This document shows positions 1-9,694 of a DNA stretch of 64,000 nt, piece after piece. The stretch covers positions 1 to 64,000 of the forward strand of contig CAMCYP010000018.1 of NCBI GenBank assembly GCA_945885345.1. Reading direction: 5' to 3'. A program made the position numbers and the translations under genes. Each line of letters begins with the position of its first letter. Positions within the stretch are counted from its first letter, which is position 1. The DNA comes from Bordetella parapertussis. GTDB lineage: Bacteria > Pseudomonadota > Gammaproteobacteria > Burkholderiales > SG8-41. A model generated the notes under the pieces. It did no database searches. It saw only the letters and a list, made by a program, of their open reading frames with translations, and was not told the DNA's origin.

Positions 1-1055
<1,055 letters not shown>

Positions 1056-1343
1056 TTACTCGACGACGCCCATGATGTCTTCTTCGCGCATCACCAGCAG
1101 CTCGTCACCTTCAACTTTGACGGTCTGGCCGGAGTATTTGCCGAAGAGAACACGGTCGCCGACTTTGACGTCGAGCGGGATGACCTTGCCGTCATCGCCT
1201 TTTTTGCCTTTACCAACGGCTTTGACTTCACCCTGATCCGGCTTTTCAGCGGCGGTGTCAGGAATCACGATGCCGGAAGCAGTCTTGCGCTCTTCTTCCA
1301 GCCGCTTCACGATGATGCGGTCGTGCAACGGGCGAATCTTCAT
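1056..1343 (-). CDS. groES: Co-chaperonin GroES, 10 kDa subunit
   Basis: This 95-residue protein starts [18 protein letters not shown] and ends EEDIMGVVE, which is typical full-length GroES. The mobile-loop segment (residues about 17-33, [16 protein letters not shown]) that docks on GroEL is intact. GroES caps the GroEL ring during ATP-driven folding in the cytosol. It is the first gene of the operon, preceded by a GAGGAG ribosome site, a sigma-70-like promoter and a CIRCE operator, so repression by HrcA and induction on heat stress are expected. Confidence 0.98.
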   Translation of the reverse strand: MKIRPLHDRIIVKRLEEERKTASGIVIPDTAAEKPDQGEVKAVGKGKKGDDGKVIPLDVKVGDRVLFGKYSGQTVKVEGDELLVMREEDIMGVVE

Positions 1344-1406
1344 GGGTACATCTCCTCAAAAATCGGTTGATAAACAGGTAACGCTAGGAAACCGCGAACC
1401 GTTTTG

Positions 1407-1433
1407 TTAGCACTCGGCTCAAGCGAGTGCTAA
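1407..1433 (-). promoter_or_regulatory. CIRCE operator (HrcA binding site)
   Basis: TTAGCACTC, a 9-base spacer, then GAGTGCTAA is a perfect match to the CIRCE inverted repeat. It lies 64 bases upstream of the groES start and abuts the -10 box, the usual position for HrcA repression near the transcription start. HrcA itself is not encoded in the window. Confidence 0.95.
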
Positions 1434-1460
1434 TGATAGAGATGTACCGCCAGAAAGCAA
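1433..1460 (-). promoter_or_regulatory. groES promoter, sigma-70-like
   Basis: On the minus strand a -35 TTGCTT (1455-1460) and a -10 TATCAT (1433-1438) are separated by 16 bases. The -10 box touches the CIRCE operator, so bound HrcA would cover the start site. The -35 box is also the T-rich tail of the hairpin at 1459-1485. I did not see a convincing sigma-32 promoter (CTTGAA / CCCCAT). Confidence 0.7.
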
Positions 1461-1485
1461 GGGGGGCCGGATCACGGCCCCCCTT
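1459..1485 (-). terminator. Rho-independent terminator of the upstream minus-strand gene
   Basis: An 11-bp GC-rich stem (AAGGGGGGCCG pairing with CGGCCCCCCTT) with a 5-base loop is followed on the minus strand by the T-rich run TTGCTTTCT (read with its first TT in the stem). It sits about 47 bases past the stop of the gene at 1532-2188 and separates it from groES. Its T-tract provides the groES -35 hexamer. Confidence 0.75.
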
Positions 1486-1486
1486 G

Positions 1487-1506
1487 GTGTAAGTACTTGC
1501 TTACAC
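1487..1506. promoter_or_regulatory. Perfect inverted repeat, possible operator
   Basis: GTGTAAG, six bases, CTTACAC forms a perfect 7-bp dyad in the 190 bases between groES and the gene at 1532. Its size and spacing resemble TetR- or MarR-type operators, but there is no regulator next to it and it is upstream of the groES -35 box. It may also simply belong to the 3' end of the neighbouring transcript. Function is not assigned. Confidence 0.35.
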
Positions 1507-1513
1507 TAAAAAT

Positions 1514-1534
1514 ATCAATAAAAACAATAAGTTA
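1514..1534 (+). repeat. AT-rich interspersed motif, copy A
   Basis: This copy matches the recurring consensus ATCAATAAAAACAATNNCTT found several times in the window on either strand. It overlaps the stop codon of the minus-strand gene at 1532-2188. Other copies are at 20215, 38849, 45440, 50311 and 55615. Confidence 0.7.
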
Positions 1535-2188
1535 CTGTTTTATCGGGCTCACAACAGGCAGTGCCCGATGGGTCGGGATGCCAAAGCGGTACACGGTTTT
1601 ACGCTTGCCGGCACAGCTCGGGGGTTGCGGTGCATGCGGGCACGGCAGGGTGCGCCGACCCTCTTCCGACAGGGTGGCGTCATTGGCGAAATCCTTCCAG
1701 ATGCCGCCGCGCACCGGCCGGAACGCCCACAGCAGATAGCCACGCTCTGCTGCCAGTTCGAGCAGGTCATCGAGATCCGGCGCATCGTATACGGCGACCT
1801 GGGCGCCGTTGACATTGCAGGGGTAGGTGCCGAAGGCCTGCATGCACTCCAGTTCTTCGTTCTCCGCAGCACCCTGGCGAAAGCAGGCCGGGCGCTCGGC
1901 CCGCGCCACATCCCAGGCCCCCAGTGCCCAGGCCGCTTCCATCGCGGCATGATCCACTGCGATCAGGTCGCGCCAGCGGTCATTGAGTTGCAGCGATGAA
2001 CTGGGAATCGGCGTGTAGGCGACGGCTTCAGCTTCTTCCAGTTCAGCCAGCTTCTGTTTGATGAAGCCGTGCCAGTGCAGTGTCAGGATCACCGGGGTGT
2101 CGGGACAGGGTACTGCGGCGAGGGTGACGCCGACGAGCGGCAGGCCGGTGGCGGACATCTGGTCTTCGATGCGTTCGAGAATCTGCAT
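1532..2188 (-). CDS. Unknown protein, 218 residues
   Basis: I do not recognise this family. The chosen ATG at 2188 (MQILERIEDQMSATG) has an AGGAG 10 bases upstream; the frame is open 16 codons further to a TTG without a ribosome site. The protein is soluble, with no signal peptide or membrane segment, and is rich in Trp, Glu and Ala. Three cysteines lie in the central part (ACF, LEC, YPC). The C-terminal third is basic. It stands alone between groES and the divergent bioA, with a terminator behind it. Codon use looks native. Confidence 0.7.
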   Translation of the reverse strand: MQILERIEDQMSATGLPLVGVTLAAVPCPDTPVILTLHWHGFIKQKLAELEEAEAVAYTPIPSSSLQLNDRWRDLIAVDHAAMEAAWALGAWDVARAERPACFRQGAAENEELECMQAFGTYPCNVNGAQVAVYDAPDLDDLLELAAERGYLLWAFRPVRGGIWKDFANDATLSEEGRRTLPCPHAPQPPSCAGKRKTVYRFGIPTHRALPVVSPIKQ

Positions 2189-2234
2189 GCGCAAACATCT
2201 CCTATAGTGTGCTGTTAAACTCACTGTCGAAAAC

Positions 2235-2261
2235 ATTCAGAGCAATTCAGAGCAAATTCAG
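2235..2261. repeat. Three ATTCAG direct repeats in helical phase
   Basis: ATTCAGAGCA occurs twice head to tail (2235-2244, 2245-2254) and ATTCAG a third time at 2256-2261. They lie in the divergent region between the unknown gene at 1532-2188 and bioA. A 10-11 base period puts them on one face of the helix, as with some regulator sites, but no regulator is identified. Confidence 0.4.
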
Positions 2262-2362
2262 TGCCACAGCGCTTGATGCAACGCCACCATGCCGCATTGA
2301 CGTTTCACAACCGTACCATGCGCGGACTCATGGCGGAAAGTATTGATTAAGGTTTGACCAAA

Positions 2363-3700
2363 ATGCCAACCAGCACTCGCAACACTGTGCTGCTAGAACG
2401 CAGCCGCACCGCAGTGTGGCATCCGTGCACGCAGATGAAGCAGCACGAAACGCTGCCCATCGTGCCGATTGCCCGCGCCCAGGGCTGCTGGCTCTACGAC
2501 TGTGACGGCAAACGTTATCTCGACGCCGTCAGTTCCTGGTGGGTCAACCTGTTCGGCCACGCCGAGCCGCGCATCAATGCCGCGCTGGTCGACCAGTTGC
2601 AGCAGCTGGAACATGTGATGCTCGCCGGCTTCACCCACGAACCGGTGGTCGCCCTGTCGGAACGCCTGTCGGCGCTGACCGGCGGCGCGCTGGGCCACTG
2701 TTTCTACGGCAGCGACGGTGCCTCAGCTACCGAAATCGCGCTGAAAATGAGTTTTCACTACTGGCGCAACAGCGGCCAGCCGGACAAAACCGAGTTCATC
2801 AGCCTCGCCGGCAGTTATCACGGCGAAACCCTGGGCGCGCTGTCGGTCACCGATGTCGCGCTGTTCAAGGACACTTATGCCCCGCTGCTGCGCGCAAGCG
2901 TCCAGGTGCCCAGCCCGGACTGGCGGCAGGCTGCTGCCGGCGTATCGCCGCGCGACCATGCCCTGCAATGCGCGCAGGTACTGGAACTGCATCTGCAACA
3001 GCACCACGCCCGCACTGCCGCGCTGATCGTAGAGCCGCTGGTGCAGGGCGCCGCCGGCATGGCCATGTACGACGCCGAATACCTGCGGCAGGCGCGCACG
3101 CTGTGCGATCGTTACAAGGTGCACCTGATTGTCGATGAAATCATGACCGGCTTCGGCCGCACCGGCACCTTCTTCGCCCATGAACAGGCCGGCCTCATTG
3201 GCGACCTCGCTCCCGATTTTTTGTGTTTGTCCAAAGGCATCACCGGCGGGTACCTGCCGCTGTCCGCGGTACTGACCCGCGACAGCATTTACCGGGCGTT
3301 CTACGACGAATCGGTGACCCGCGGCTTCCTGCATTCGCATTCCTACACCGGCAATGCGCTGGCCTGCCGCGCAGCACTCGCGACGCTGGATATTTTTGAG
3401 CAGGACCAGACCATTGCTGCCAATCGCGGCAAGGCACAGCGCATCACCGCGGCGGCACAAGTGCTGGCCACGCATCCGCGGGTGTGCAATTTCCGTTCAA
3501 CCGGCATGATCTGGGCGTTCGAGATTGACAGTGCCGATCCGGCCTTCAGCCGGCATTTTTTCGAAGCTGCGCTGGAACGTGAACTGCTGCTGCGTCCGAT
3601 CGGCACCACGGTTTATTTCATGCCGCCGTATGTCATCAACGACGCCGAAATCGAACTGCTCGCTACGCGCACCCTTGAGACGCTGGACGCCACGCCTTGA
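2363..3700 (+). CDS. bioA: Adenosylmethionine-8-amino-7-oxononanoate aminotransferase
   Basis: BioA converts 7-keto-8-aminopelargonic acid to 7,8-diaminopelargonic acid in biotin synthesis, using S-adenosylmethionine as amino donor and PLP as cofactor. The roughly 445-residue protein has the class III aminotransferase landmarks: WHPCTQMK near the N-terminus, GSDGASATE, SYHGET, IVDEIMTGFGRTG and the PLP lysine in LSKGITGGYLPLS near residue 290. A TTG three codons upstream (2354) is an alternative start; AAGG at 2349-2352 could serve either. No other bio gene is adjacent. The stop overlaps the next gene by four bases. Confidence 0.95.
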   Translation: MPTSTRNTVLLERSRTAVWHPCTQMKQHETLPIVPIARAQGCWLYDCDGKRYLDAVSSWWVNLFGHAEPRINAALVDQLQQLEHVMLAGFTHEPVVALSERLSALTGGALGHCFYGSDGASATEIALKMSFHYWRNSGQPDKTEFISLAGSYHGETLGALSVTDVALFKDTYAPLLRASVQVPSPDWRQAAAGVSPRDHALQCAQVLELHLQQHHARTAALIVEPLVQGAAGMAMYDAEYLRQARTLCDRYKVHLIVDEIMTGFGRTGTFFAHEQAGLIGDLAPDFLCLSKGITGGYLPLSAVLTRDSIYRAFYDESVTRGFLHSHSYTGNALACRAALATLDIFEQDQTIAANRGKAQRITAAAQVLATHPRVCNFRSTGMIWAFEIDSADPAFSRHFFEAALERELLLRPIGTTVYFMPPYVINDAEIELLATRTLETLDATP

Positions 3701-5088
3701 AACTGACTTTCCTCGGCGCGGCAGGCGAAGTCACAGGATCAAGTTTCCTGCTGGAGGCCGACGGCCTGCGTTTTCTGGTCGACTGCGGCATGTTCCAGGG
3801 CGGCCGTGAAGCCGATGCCAAAAATTACGCGCGTTTCGCCTTCGATCCCGCCACCCTCGATTTTGTACTGTTGACCCACGCCCATATCGACCACTCCGGA
3901 CTGTTGCCGCGCCTGGTTGCAGCAGGATTCCGCGGCCCGATCCATGCCACCGCGGCGACCTGCGATCTGCTCGAAGTCATGCTGGTCGACTCGGCGCATA
4001 TCCAGGAAAAGGAAGTCGAGTGGAAACAAAAAGCAAAAACGCGCGACGCCGACAAACCACCGCTGTACACCGTCGCCGAAGTCACGCGGACGCTGCGCCA
4101 GCTGAAACCTGTGGCCTACGACACCACGCTCGAGCCGCACCCCGCCGTGCGCTGCCTGTTCCGCGACGCCGGCCACATCATCGGCGCGGCCATCATTGAA
4201 CTGTGGGTGCGTGAAGGCGCACAGACGCGCAAGATCGTGTTCTCCGGTGACATCGGCCAACCGGGCCGCCCGCTGGTACGCGATCCGACACCGGTCACTG
4301 AAGCCGATGTACTGGTCGTCGAATCCACCTACGGCAACCGCCGGCACAAGAGCCTGGAAGACACCCTGGCGGAACTGGAACACGCGATCACCGACACCCT
4401 GGTGCGCAAAAAAGGCAATGTGATCATTCCGGCGTTCGCCGTCGGCCGCACCCAGGAAATCATTTACCTGCTGGTGGATCTGTACCGGCAGGGGCGGTTG
4501 CCGGAGATGAATATTTATGTCGATTCACCGATGGCGACCAAGGCCACGGAAATCACCGCGAAACACTGGGCCCTGCTCGACCAGGATGCAGCAACGCTGC
4601 TGCAATGGCTGAAAGGCGGGCGCGGACGGCCGCGCATCCATTTTGTGCAGGACCTGCTGGAATCGACCAATCTGCAGCGCATCAAACACGGTGCGGTGAT
4701 CATTTCCGCCAGCGGCATGTGCAATGCCGGGCGCATCAAACACCATTTGCGGCACAACCTCGGCCGCCGCGACTCGTCGATCCTGATCGTCGGCTTCCAG
4801 GCTGCGGGCACGCTGGGGCGGCGCATCGTCGACGGCGTCAAGAACGTGCGCATCTTCGGCATTCCGATCCCGGTGCGCGCCGACATCTACACCATCGGCG
4901 GACTGTCCGCCCACGCCGACCAGGACGCGCTGCTCGGCTGGCTGTCGCATTTCAAACGTGCGCCGCAACGCACCTTCGTGGTCCACGGCGAACCGGAGAC
5001 CGCCGGAATTTTTGCCGCCGCCATCCATGACAAACTGGGTTGGGGCGGCGTCGACAGGCCGACACTGCACAGCTCGGTCATCCTTTGA
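3697..5088 (+). CDS. Metallo-beta-lactamase/beta-CASP RNA nuclease (CPSF/Ysh1-like)
   Basis: This 463-residue protein belongs to the beta-CASP branch of the metallo-beta-lactamase fold, whose members cut RNA. Visible motifs are THAHIDHSG (zinc ligands, residues about 54-62), RDAGHIIGAA, FSGDIGQPGRPL, VESTYGNR, the beta-CASP motif PAFAVGRTQE, and the closing FVVHGEPETAG. It starts at a TTG inside TTGA, overlapping the bioA stop, so it is probably translationally coupled to bioA. Substrates are unknown; an exonuclease or endonuclease role in RNA processing is inferred from the family. Confidence 0.9.
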   Translation: MKLTFLGAAGEVTGSSFLLEADGLRFLVDCGMFQGGREADAKNYARFAFDPATLDFVLLTHAHIDHSGLLPRLVAAGFRGPIHATAATCDLLEVMLVDSAHIQEKEVEWKQKAKTRDADKPPLYTVAEVTRTLRQLKPVAYDTTLEPHPAVRCLFRDAGHIIGAAIIELWVREGAQTRKIVFSGDIGQPGRPLVRDPTPVTEADVLVVESTYGNRRHKSLEDTLAELEHAITDTLVRKKGNVIIPAFAVGRTQEIIYLLVDLYRQGRLPEMNIYVDSPMATKATEITAKHWALLDQDAATLLQWLKGGRGRPRIHFVQDLLESTNLQRIKHGAVIISASGMCNAGRIKHHLRHNLGRRDSSILIVGFQAAGTLGRRIVDGVKNVRIFGIPIPVRADIYTIGGLSAHADQDALLGWLSHFKRAPQRTFVVHGEPETAGIFAAAIHDKLGWGGVDRPTLHSSVIL

Positions 5089-5117
5089 AATCAACCGGAA
5101 TCTCCGCTGAATCCCTG

Positions 5118-6581
5118 ATGCCCATGCCCCTGACCCGCGTTATCGCCGCTGCCCTGCTGATCCTGCTGCCACTGTCCGTCATCGCACAGCCGGCATCCAC
5201 CCTGCCCGAACCCGTTGCCCGTGCACTGGCCCAGGCCGGCATTCCCGAGTCGGCAATTGGCGTCTATGTGCATGAAATCGGCGCCGCAGAACCGGTACTG
5301 GCCATCGGCGCTGACCGCGTGCTGAATCCGGCCTCGACGATGAAACTGGTCACCACCTATGCCGGACTTGAAATGCTCGGCCCGGCCTTCGTATGGAATA
5401 CCGACGTGCTGACCGACGGCACGCTGACGCAGGACGTGCTGGCCGGCAATCTTTACATCAGGGGCGCCGGTGATCCGAAACTGACGGTGGAGAATTTCTG
5501 GTTGCTGCTGCGCAACCTGCGCGCGCGGGGTGTGCGTGAAATCCGTGGCGACCTGGTGCTTGACCGCCGCTTGTTCGCCGAAGAACTGCAGAATCCGGGC
5601 GCCTTCGATGATCAGCCTACGCGCCCTTACAACACCGGGCCCAGCGCATTGCTGGTCAACTTCAAGGCCGTCACGCTGCAATTCGTCCCCGATGCGACCA
5701 CGCGCACGGTGCGCATCGCCACCGAGCCGCTGCTGCCCCAGGTGCAGGTCATCAACAACCTGAAACTCGTCGACGGCCCCTGTGGCGATTGGGTCGGCAA
5801 GCTGCGCCTGGAATCGCAGGGCAATGCCGATTCAGCGCGTCTCACCTTCAATGGTACTTATGCGCTGGACTGCGGCGAAGGCATGCGCAGCTTCAGCGTA
5901 CTCGGCCATCGCCAGTATGTCGGCGCGTTGTTCACACAGTTATGGAAAGACCTGGGCGGCACGTTCAGCGGACAGGTGCGTGACGGCGCCACACCGGAAC
6001 AGGCGCGCCGCCTGGCGACTGCGCGTTCCCTGTCGCTCTCTGAAATCGTCCGCGACGTCAACAAATACTCCAACAACGTGATGGCACGGCAGTTGTTCCT
6101 GTCACTCGCCATGAATAATGGCGCCCCGGCAACCACCGCCGCTGCTGCGAGCAGCGTCAAACAATGGCTGGCGCTGAAGGGCCTCGCCGTGCCGGAACTG
6201 GTGCTGGAAAACGGCTCGGGACTTTCGCGCATCGAACGCATCAGCGCACGCAACCTCGGTGCCGTGCTGTTGAACGCTTATGCGAGTCCGGTGATGCCGG
6301 AATTGATGGCCTCACTGCCGGTCGCTGCCGTCGACGGCACGCTGCGCAAGCGCATGAGAAGCTCGGAAGTCGCCGGCCAGGCCCATGTCAAAACCGGATC
6401 GCTGTCGGGCGTGCGTTCGATCGCCGGTTATGTACTCGACACGAAGGGAAACCGCGCGGTGGTAGTATTCATGGTCAATCACGCCAACGCGTTCAACGCG
6501 CAGGCGGCTCAGGATGCGATGCTGGGCTGGGTGCACAATCGTGACAGCAGCAATTGCTGTCGACGTGTCAATAAAAAATAA
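5118..6581 (+). CDS. dacB: D-alanyl-D-alanine carboxypeptidase/endopeptidase, PBP4 type
   Basis: A penicillin-binding protein of the peptidase S13 family that trims peptidoglycan peptides and cuts cross-links in the periplasm. The start at 5118 gives MPMPLTRVIAAALLILLP, a clear signal peptide ending near VIAQPA; the frame is open further upstream but that would overlap the preceding gene. The three active-site motifs are present: SxxK as ASTMK, SxN as YSNN, and KTG as HVKTGSLSG. The length (487 residues) is normal. The last residues (SSNCCRRVNKK) are unusual and the stop lies within a degenerate copy of the AT-rich motif. Confidence 0.95.
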   Translation: MPMPLTRVIAAALLILLPLSVIAQPASTLPEPVARALAQAGIPESAIGVYVHEIGAAEPVLAIGADRVLNPASTMKLVTTYAGLEMLGPAFVWNTDVLTDGTLTQDVLAGNLYIRGAGDPKLTVENFWLLLRNLRARGVREIRGDLVLDRRLFAEELQNPGAFDDQPTRPYNTGPSALLVNFKAVTLQFVPDATTRTVRIATEPLLPQVQVINNLKLVDGPCGDWVGKLRLESQGNADSARLTFNGTYALDCGEGMRSFSVLGHRQYVGALFTQLWKDLGGTFSGQVRDGATPEQARRLATARSLSLSEIVRDVNKYSNNVMARQLFLSLAMNNGAPATTAAAASSVKQWLALKGLAVPELVLENGSGLSRIERISARNLGAVLLNAYASPVMPELMASLPVAAVDGTLRKRMRSSEVAGQAHVKTGSLSGVRSIAGYVLDTKGNRAVVVFMVNHANAFNAQAAQDAMLGWVHNRDSSNCCRRVNKK

Positions 6582-6588
6582 CAGTGCC
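6568..6588 (+). repeat. AT-rich interspersed motif, degenerate copy
   Basis: TCAATAAAAAATAACAG at the dacB stop codon resembles the first half of the consensus ATCAATAAAAACAATNNCTT with a one-base loss. Its place across a stop codon matches the copies at 1514 and 50311. It is weaker than the six main copies. Confidence 0.35.
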
Positions 6589-6611
6589 GCTTGTCGTCAA
6601 ATCACGACGGC

Positions 6612-6636
6612 TGTAACGCTTCGTTACAATTTTTTT
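6612..6636 (+). terminator. Rho-independent terminator after dacB
   Basis: TGTAACG and CGTTACA form a 7-bp stem with a 3-base loop, followed by a run of seven T residues interrupted by nothing after the first A. It lies 30 bases past the dacB stop. Confidence 0.75.
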
Positions 6637-6734
6637 CCGGAATTTTTCTGTCTGCATCGTGTCAACTTTGTTGTCGCGCTGGGATTGCTGTGGCACTTAC
6701 GCACAGTGCAGCGCACATCAACAAAGGAGATGTC

Positions 6735-7334
6735 ATGTACAAAAAAGCTATTTCCATAGTACTGATTGCTGCCGCACCACTCGCCGCTGGTATTGAAGCA
6801 CACGCACAAGCCACGCAAACGACTGCCGGCACCACCGGTTTCTACGGCGGTCTGGGCGCAGGCCGCTCGCACGCCGATATCGGCTCGGCGGGCATCGCCG
6901 GATCGACGGACAAAGATGACAACGCATGGAAAGCGTTTGGTGGTTATCAATTCAACCAGAATTTCGCCGTTGAGGGTGGTTATGTCGACCTCGGCAAAGC
7001 TTCGGTGAACGGTGCAACGGGCTTCGGCACAACCGACTCCAAGGCATGGCATGCCGGAGTGGTTGGCAGCCTGCCTATAACGCCGCAGTTTGCATTCACC
7101 GGAAAACTCGGCATCGCACGTACCGAAACCGACACCAGCGGCAGCAATGCCGGCATCGCGTTCGGCGGCACGGATCGCGAAACAGCGCCGACTTACGGCC
7201 TTGGAATGCGCTACGACCTCACCAAGACCTTCGCCGTGCGCGGCGACTGGGATCGGTTCCGTGTCAGCAGCGCCAGCATGGGCGGCAAAACCGATACGGA
7301 TCTGTACAGCGTAAGCGCGGTGTTCAAGTTCTGA
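6735..7334 (+). CDS. Small outer-membrane beta-barrel protein (OmpA-like barrel)
   Basis: The ATG at 6735 follows a strong AAAGGAGA ribosome site and opens a signal peptide (MYKKAISIVLIAAAPLAAG) cleaved near AHAQA. The mature part of about 175 residues shows alternating aromatic/hydrophobic strands, the GFYGGLGAGRSHAD first strand, and ends VSAVFKF with the C-terminal Phe recognised by the BAM complex. This fits an eight-stranded OmpA-like or OmpW-like barrel with no peptidoglycan-binding domain. A longer frame from 6591 lacks a ribosome site. It is monocistronic, with its own terminator. Its function (porin, adhesion, structural) cannot be told. Confidence 0.85.
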   Translation: MYKKAISIVLIAAAPLAAGIEAHAQATQTTAGTTGFYGGLGAGRSHADIGSAGIAGSTDKDDNAWKAFGGYQFNQNFAVEGGYVDLGKASVNGATGFGTTDSKAWHAGVVGSLPITPQFAFTGKLGIARTETDTSGSNAGIAFGGTDRETAPTYGLGMRYDLTKTFAVRGDWDRFRVSSASMGGKTDTDLYSVSAVFKF

Positions 7335-7357
7335 TTGACAGCACCACGAAACAAAAG

Positions 7358-7388
7358 CGGGAACCTGTAATGCAGGTTCCCGTTTTTA
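7358..7388. terminator. Bidirectional terminator between omp gene and membrane-protein gene
   Basis: A perfect 10-bp stem, CGGGAACCTG pairing with CAGGTTCCCG around a 5-base loop, has TTTTTATT on the right and AAAA on the left. It can end both the plus-strand barrel gene (stop at 7334) and the minus-strand gene whose stop is at 7386. Confidence 0.9.
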
Positions 7389-8174
7389 TTGGGCTGCGAT
7401 CACCGCGCGATAACGCATCAGCCAGAGTCGCGACAGCAACTGAATCACTGCCGCAGCCGTCAGCGCGCATAAAAATGCCAGGCCAATGCCGGTGGCGGGC
7501 AAGGCCCAGGCCAAAATCATGCAGAAGGTGCTGAACGCGTAAAAACCCAGCACCATGCCGCGCAACAACTGGATCGTGGCAGCCGCACCGGCGCTGCGAT
7601 GCGTGAACAATACGAGCACGGTGCCCATCACCGGAAACATCGCAAACACACCGCTCAGGTCAGGCCCGAGATTGGCCGCGAAGTGCGTGACCAGCAGCAC
7701 GAGCAGCGCACTCAGGCCCATGCGCAGCAGCATGTCATTGGGCGGTTTTGACGCTGCCTTTGCCGCTGCCGGCAACACGGGATAAAGACGTGGCGCGAGC
7801 CACAGCCCCGTCACAACGACAAGTCCTGCAACCCACAGCGTGCTGGCATTCCACAGATCAAGCATGATAACGGCCGCGGCGTAACCGACATAGGCGAGCG
7901 GCAGGCTCAGCGGCCATGAGTAGCGGGTGGCTGCCCAGGCATAACTGAGGCCAAAGGCCAGCATCGCCAGCACGGCCGACAGCGTGCCGACAGCCGCCCT
8001 CGCCGCGAAGGCCGCGCCCTGTTCGATTGCAATGAACCACAGGATCGGGCCGGCGACGATCGGAAACGCCGAAAGCCAGCCGGCAACCGCCGGACCCCAG
8101 CGTCGGCCGGCCAGGGTCACCAGCGCGATCAGCGCAGGCACGAGAAACAACTTGAGTAACAGGACTGCGCTCAT
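7386..8174 (-). CDS. Integral membrane protein with internal duplication, unknown function
   Basis: This 262-residue protein has about eight hydrophobic segments and almost no soluble part. The two halves look related: AGWLSAFPIVAGPIL (residues about 31-45) and SGVFAMFPVMGTVLV (about 174-188) sit at equal places in each half, suggesting duplication of a four-helix unit. I do not know a function; a transporter of the small two-repeat kind is a reasonable guess. It stands 44 bases downstream of ubiD on the same strand and may be co-transcribed with the ubi genes. Confidence 0.75.
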   Translation of the reverse strand: MSAVLLLKLFLVPALIALVTLAGRRWGPAVAGWLSAFPIVAGPILWFIAIEQGAAFAARAAVGTLSAVLAMLAFGLSYAWAATRYSWPLSLPLAYVGYAAAVIMLDLWNASTLWVAGLVVVTGLWLAPRLYPVLPAAAKAASKPPNDMLLRMGLSALLVLLVTHFAANLGPDLSGVFAMFPVMGTVLVLFTHRSAGAAATIQLLRGMVLGFYAFSTFCMILAWALPATGIGLAFLCALTAAAVIQLLSRLWLMRYRAVIAAQ

Positions 8175-8218
8175 GAAAGGTCTTCAATCGCTGCTGATGT
8201 TGCGGCAAGACGACCGCA

Positions 8219-9694
8219 TTACAGCCGCAGCGATGCCCACAGCGCATCCACCCGCTGCTTCACATCGGCACTCATCGCAATCGGCGTGCCCCACTCGCGA
8301 TTCGTTTCCTCCGGCCACTTGTTGGTGGCATCAATGCCCATCTTTGATCCGAGTCCGCTCACCGGACTGGCAAAATCCAGGTAATCAATCGGCGTCGCAT
8401 CGGCAATCAGCGTATCGCGCCGCGGATCGACACGGGTGGTCAGCGCCCACATCACTTCCTTCCAGTCGCGCACATTGATGTCGTCATCGGTGACGATGAT
8501 GAACTTGGTGTACATGAACTGGCGCAGAAAACTCCAGATGCCGAACATCACGCGCTTGGCGTGTCCCGGATACTGTTTTTTCATGCTGACGCAGGCGATG
8601 CGGTACGAGCAGCCTTCGGGCGGCAAATAGAAATCGACAATTTCCGGAAATTGTTTGACCAGCAAGGGCACGAACACTTCGTTCAGCGCCTCGCCCAATA
8701 CCGCCGGTTCATCCGGCGGCTTGCCGGTGTAGGTCGAGTGGTAAATCGGGTCTTTGCGCATCGTGATGCGCTCAACGGTGAATACCGGAAATTTTTCCTG
8801 TCCGTTGTAATAACCGGTGTGGTCGCCGAACGGGCCTTCCAGGGCGGTCTCATTGGGATAAATAAAACCTTCCAGCACGATCTCGGCGCGCGCCGGCACT
8901 TTCAGGGTATGACTCAGGCATTGCGCGATTTCGGTTTTTTCACCGCGCAGCAAACCGGCGAATTGATATTCGGACAAGGAATCCGGTACCGGCGTCACTG
9001 CACCAAGCATGGTCGCGGGATCAGCCCCTAGTGCCACCGCCACCGGGAAGGGTTCGCGCGGGTGCGCCAGGCAATGGTCGCGATAATCCAGTGCGCCACC
9101 GCGCTGTGCCAGCCAGCGCATGATCAGTTTGTTCTTGCCAATAACCTGCTGCCGGTAAATGCCGAGATTCTGCCGCGCCTTTTGCGGACCGCGCGTCACC
9201 GTCAGCCCCCAGGTGATCAGCGGACCGACATCACCGGGCCAGCAGGTTTGAATGGGTAAGCGCGCCAGATCAACATCGGCACCTTCCCAAACGATTTCCT
9301 GGCACGGCGGGTTTTTGACGTCGCGCGGCTGCATTGCCAGCACCTGACGCAGTAGCGGCAGTTTGTCCCAGGCGTCTTTCAGACCCGTCGGCGGTTCGGG
9401 TTCTTTCAGTTGTGCCAGCAATTGGCCGAGTTCGCGTAACGCCGCCACCGAATCGCGGCCCATGCCCAGCGCCACGCGCTGCGGTGTACCGAACAGATTG
9501 GCCAGCACGGGAATGCTGTGACCTGCTTGCTGACCTTTCGGTCTTTCGAACAGCAGCGCCGGACCGCTGCTCTTCAACACGCGATCGCAGATTTCCGTCA
9601 TCTCCAGACGCGGATCGACTTCGACATCGATTCGTTTCAGTTCACCGCTGCGTTCCAGGCCGGCGATAAAATCGCGCAAATCGCGATAACTCAT
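8219..9694 (-). CDS. ubiD: 4-hydroxy-3-polyprenylbenzoate decarboxylase UbiD
   Basis: UbiD uses prenylated FMN to decarboxylate 3-polyprenyl-4-hydroxybenzoate in ubiquinone synthesis. The protein has 491 residues, matching the family, with the start [14 protein letters not shown] and the conserved [14 protein letters not shown] segment near residue 290. The ATG overlaps the ubiA stop as ATGA, so it is translationally coupled as the third gene of ubiC-ubiA-ubiD. The enzyme needs UbiX-made prenyl-FMN; ubiX is not in the window. Confidence 0.96.
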   Translation of the reverse strand: MSYRDLRDFIAGLERSGELKRIDVEVDPRLEMTEICDRVLKSSGPALLFERPKGQQAGHSIPVLANLFGTPQRVALGMGRDSVAALRELGQLLAQLKEPEPPTGLKDAWDKLPLLRQVLAMQPRDVKNPPCQEIVWEGADVDLARLPIQTCWPGDVGPLITWGLTVTRGPQKARQNLGIYRQQVIGKNKLIMRWLAQRGGALDYRDHCLAHPREPFPVAVALGADPATMLGAVTPVPDSLSEYQFAGLLRGEKTEIAQCLSHTLKVPARAEIVLEGFIYPNETALEGPFGDHTGYYNGQEKFPVFTVERITMRKDPIYHSTYTGKPPDEPAVLGEALNEVFVPLLVKQFPEIVDFYLPPEGCSYRIACVSMKKQYPGHAKRVMFGIWSFLRQFMYTKFIIVTDDDINVRDWKEVMWALTTRVDPRRDTLIADATPIDYLDFASPVSGLGSKMGIDATNKWPEETNREWGTPIAMSADVKQRVDALWASLRL

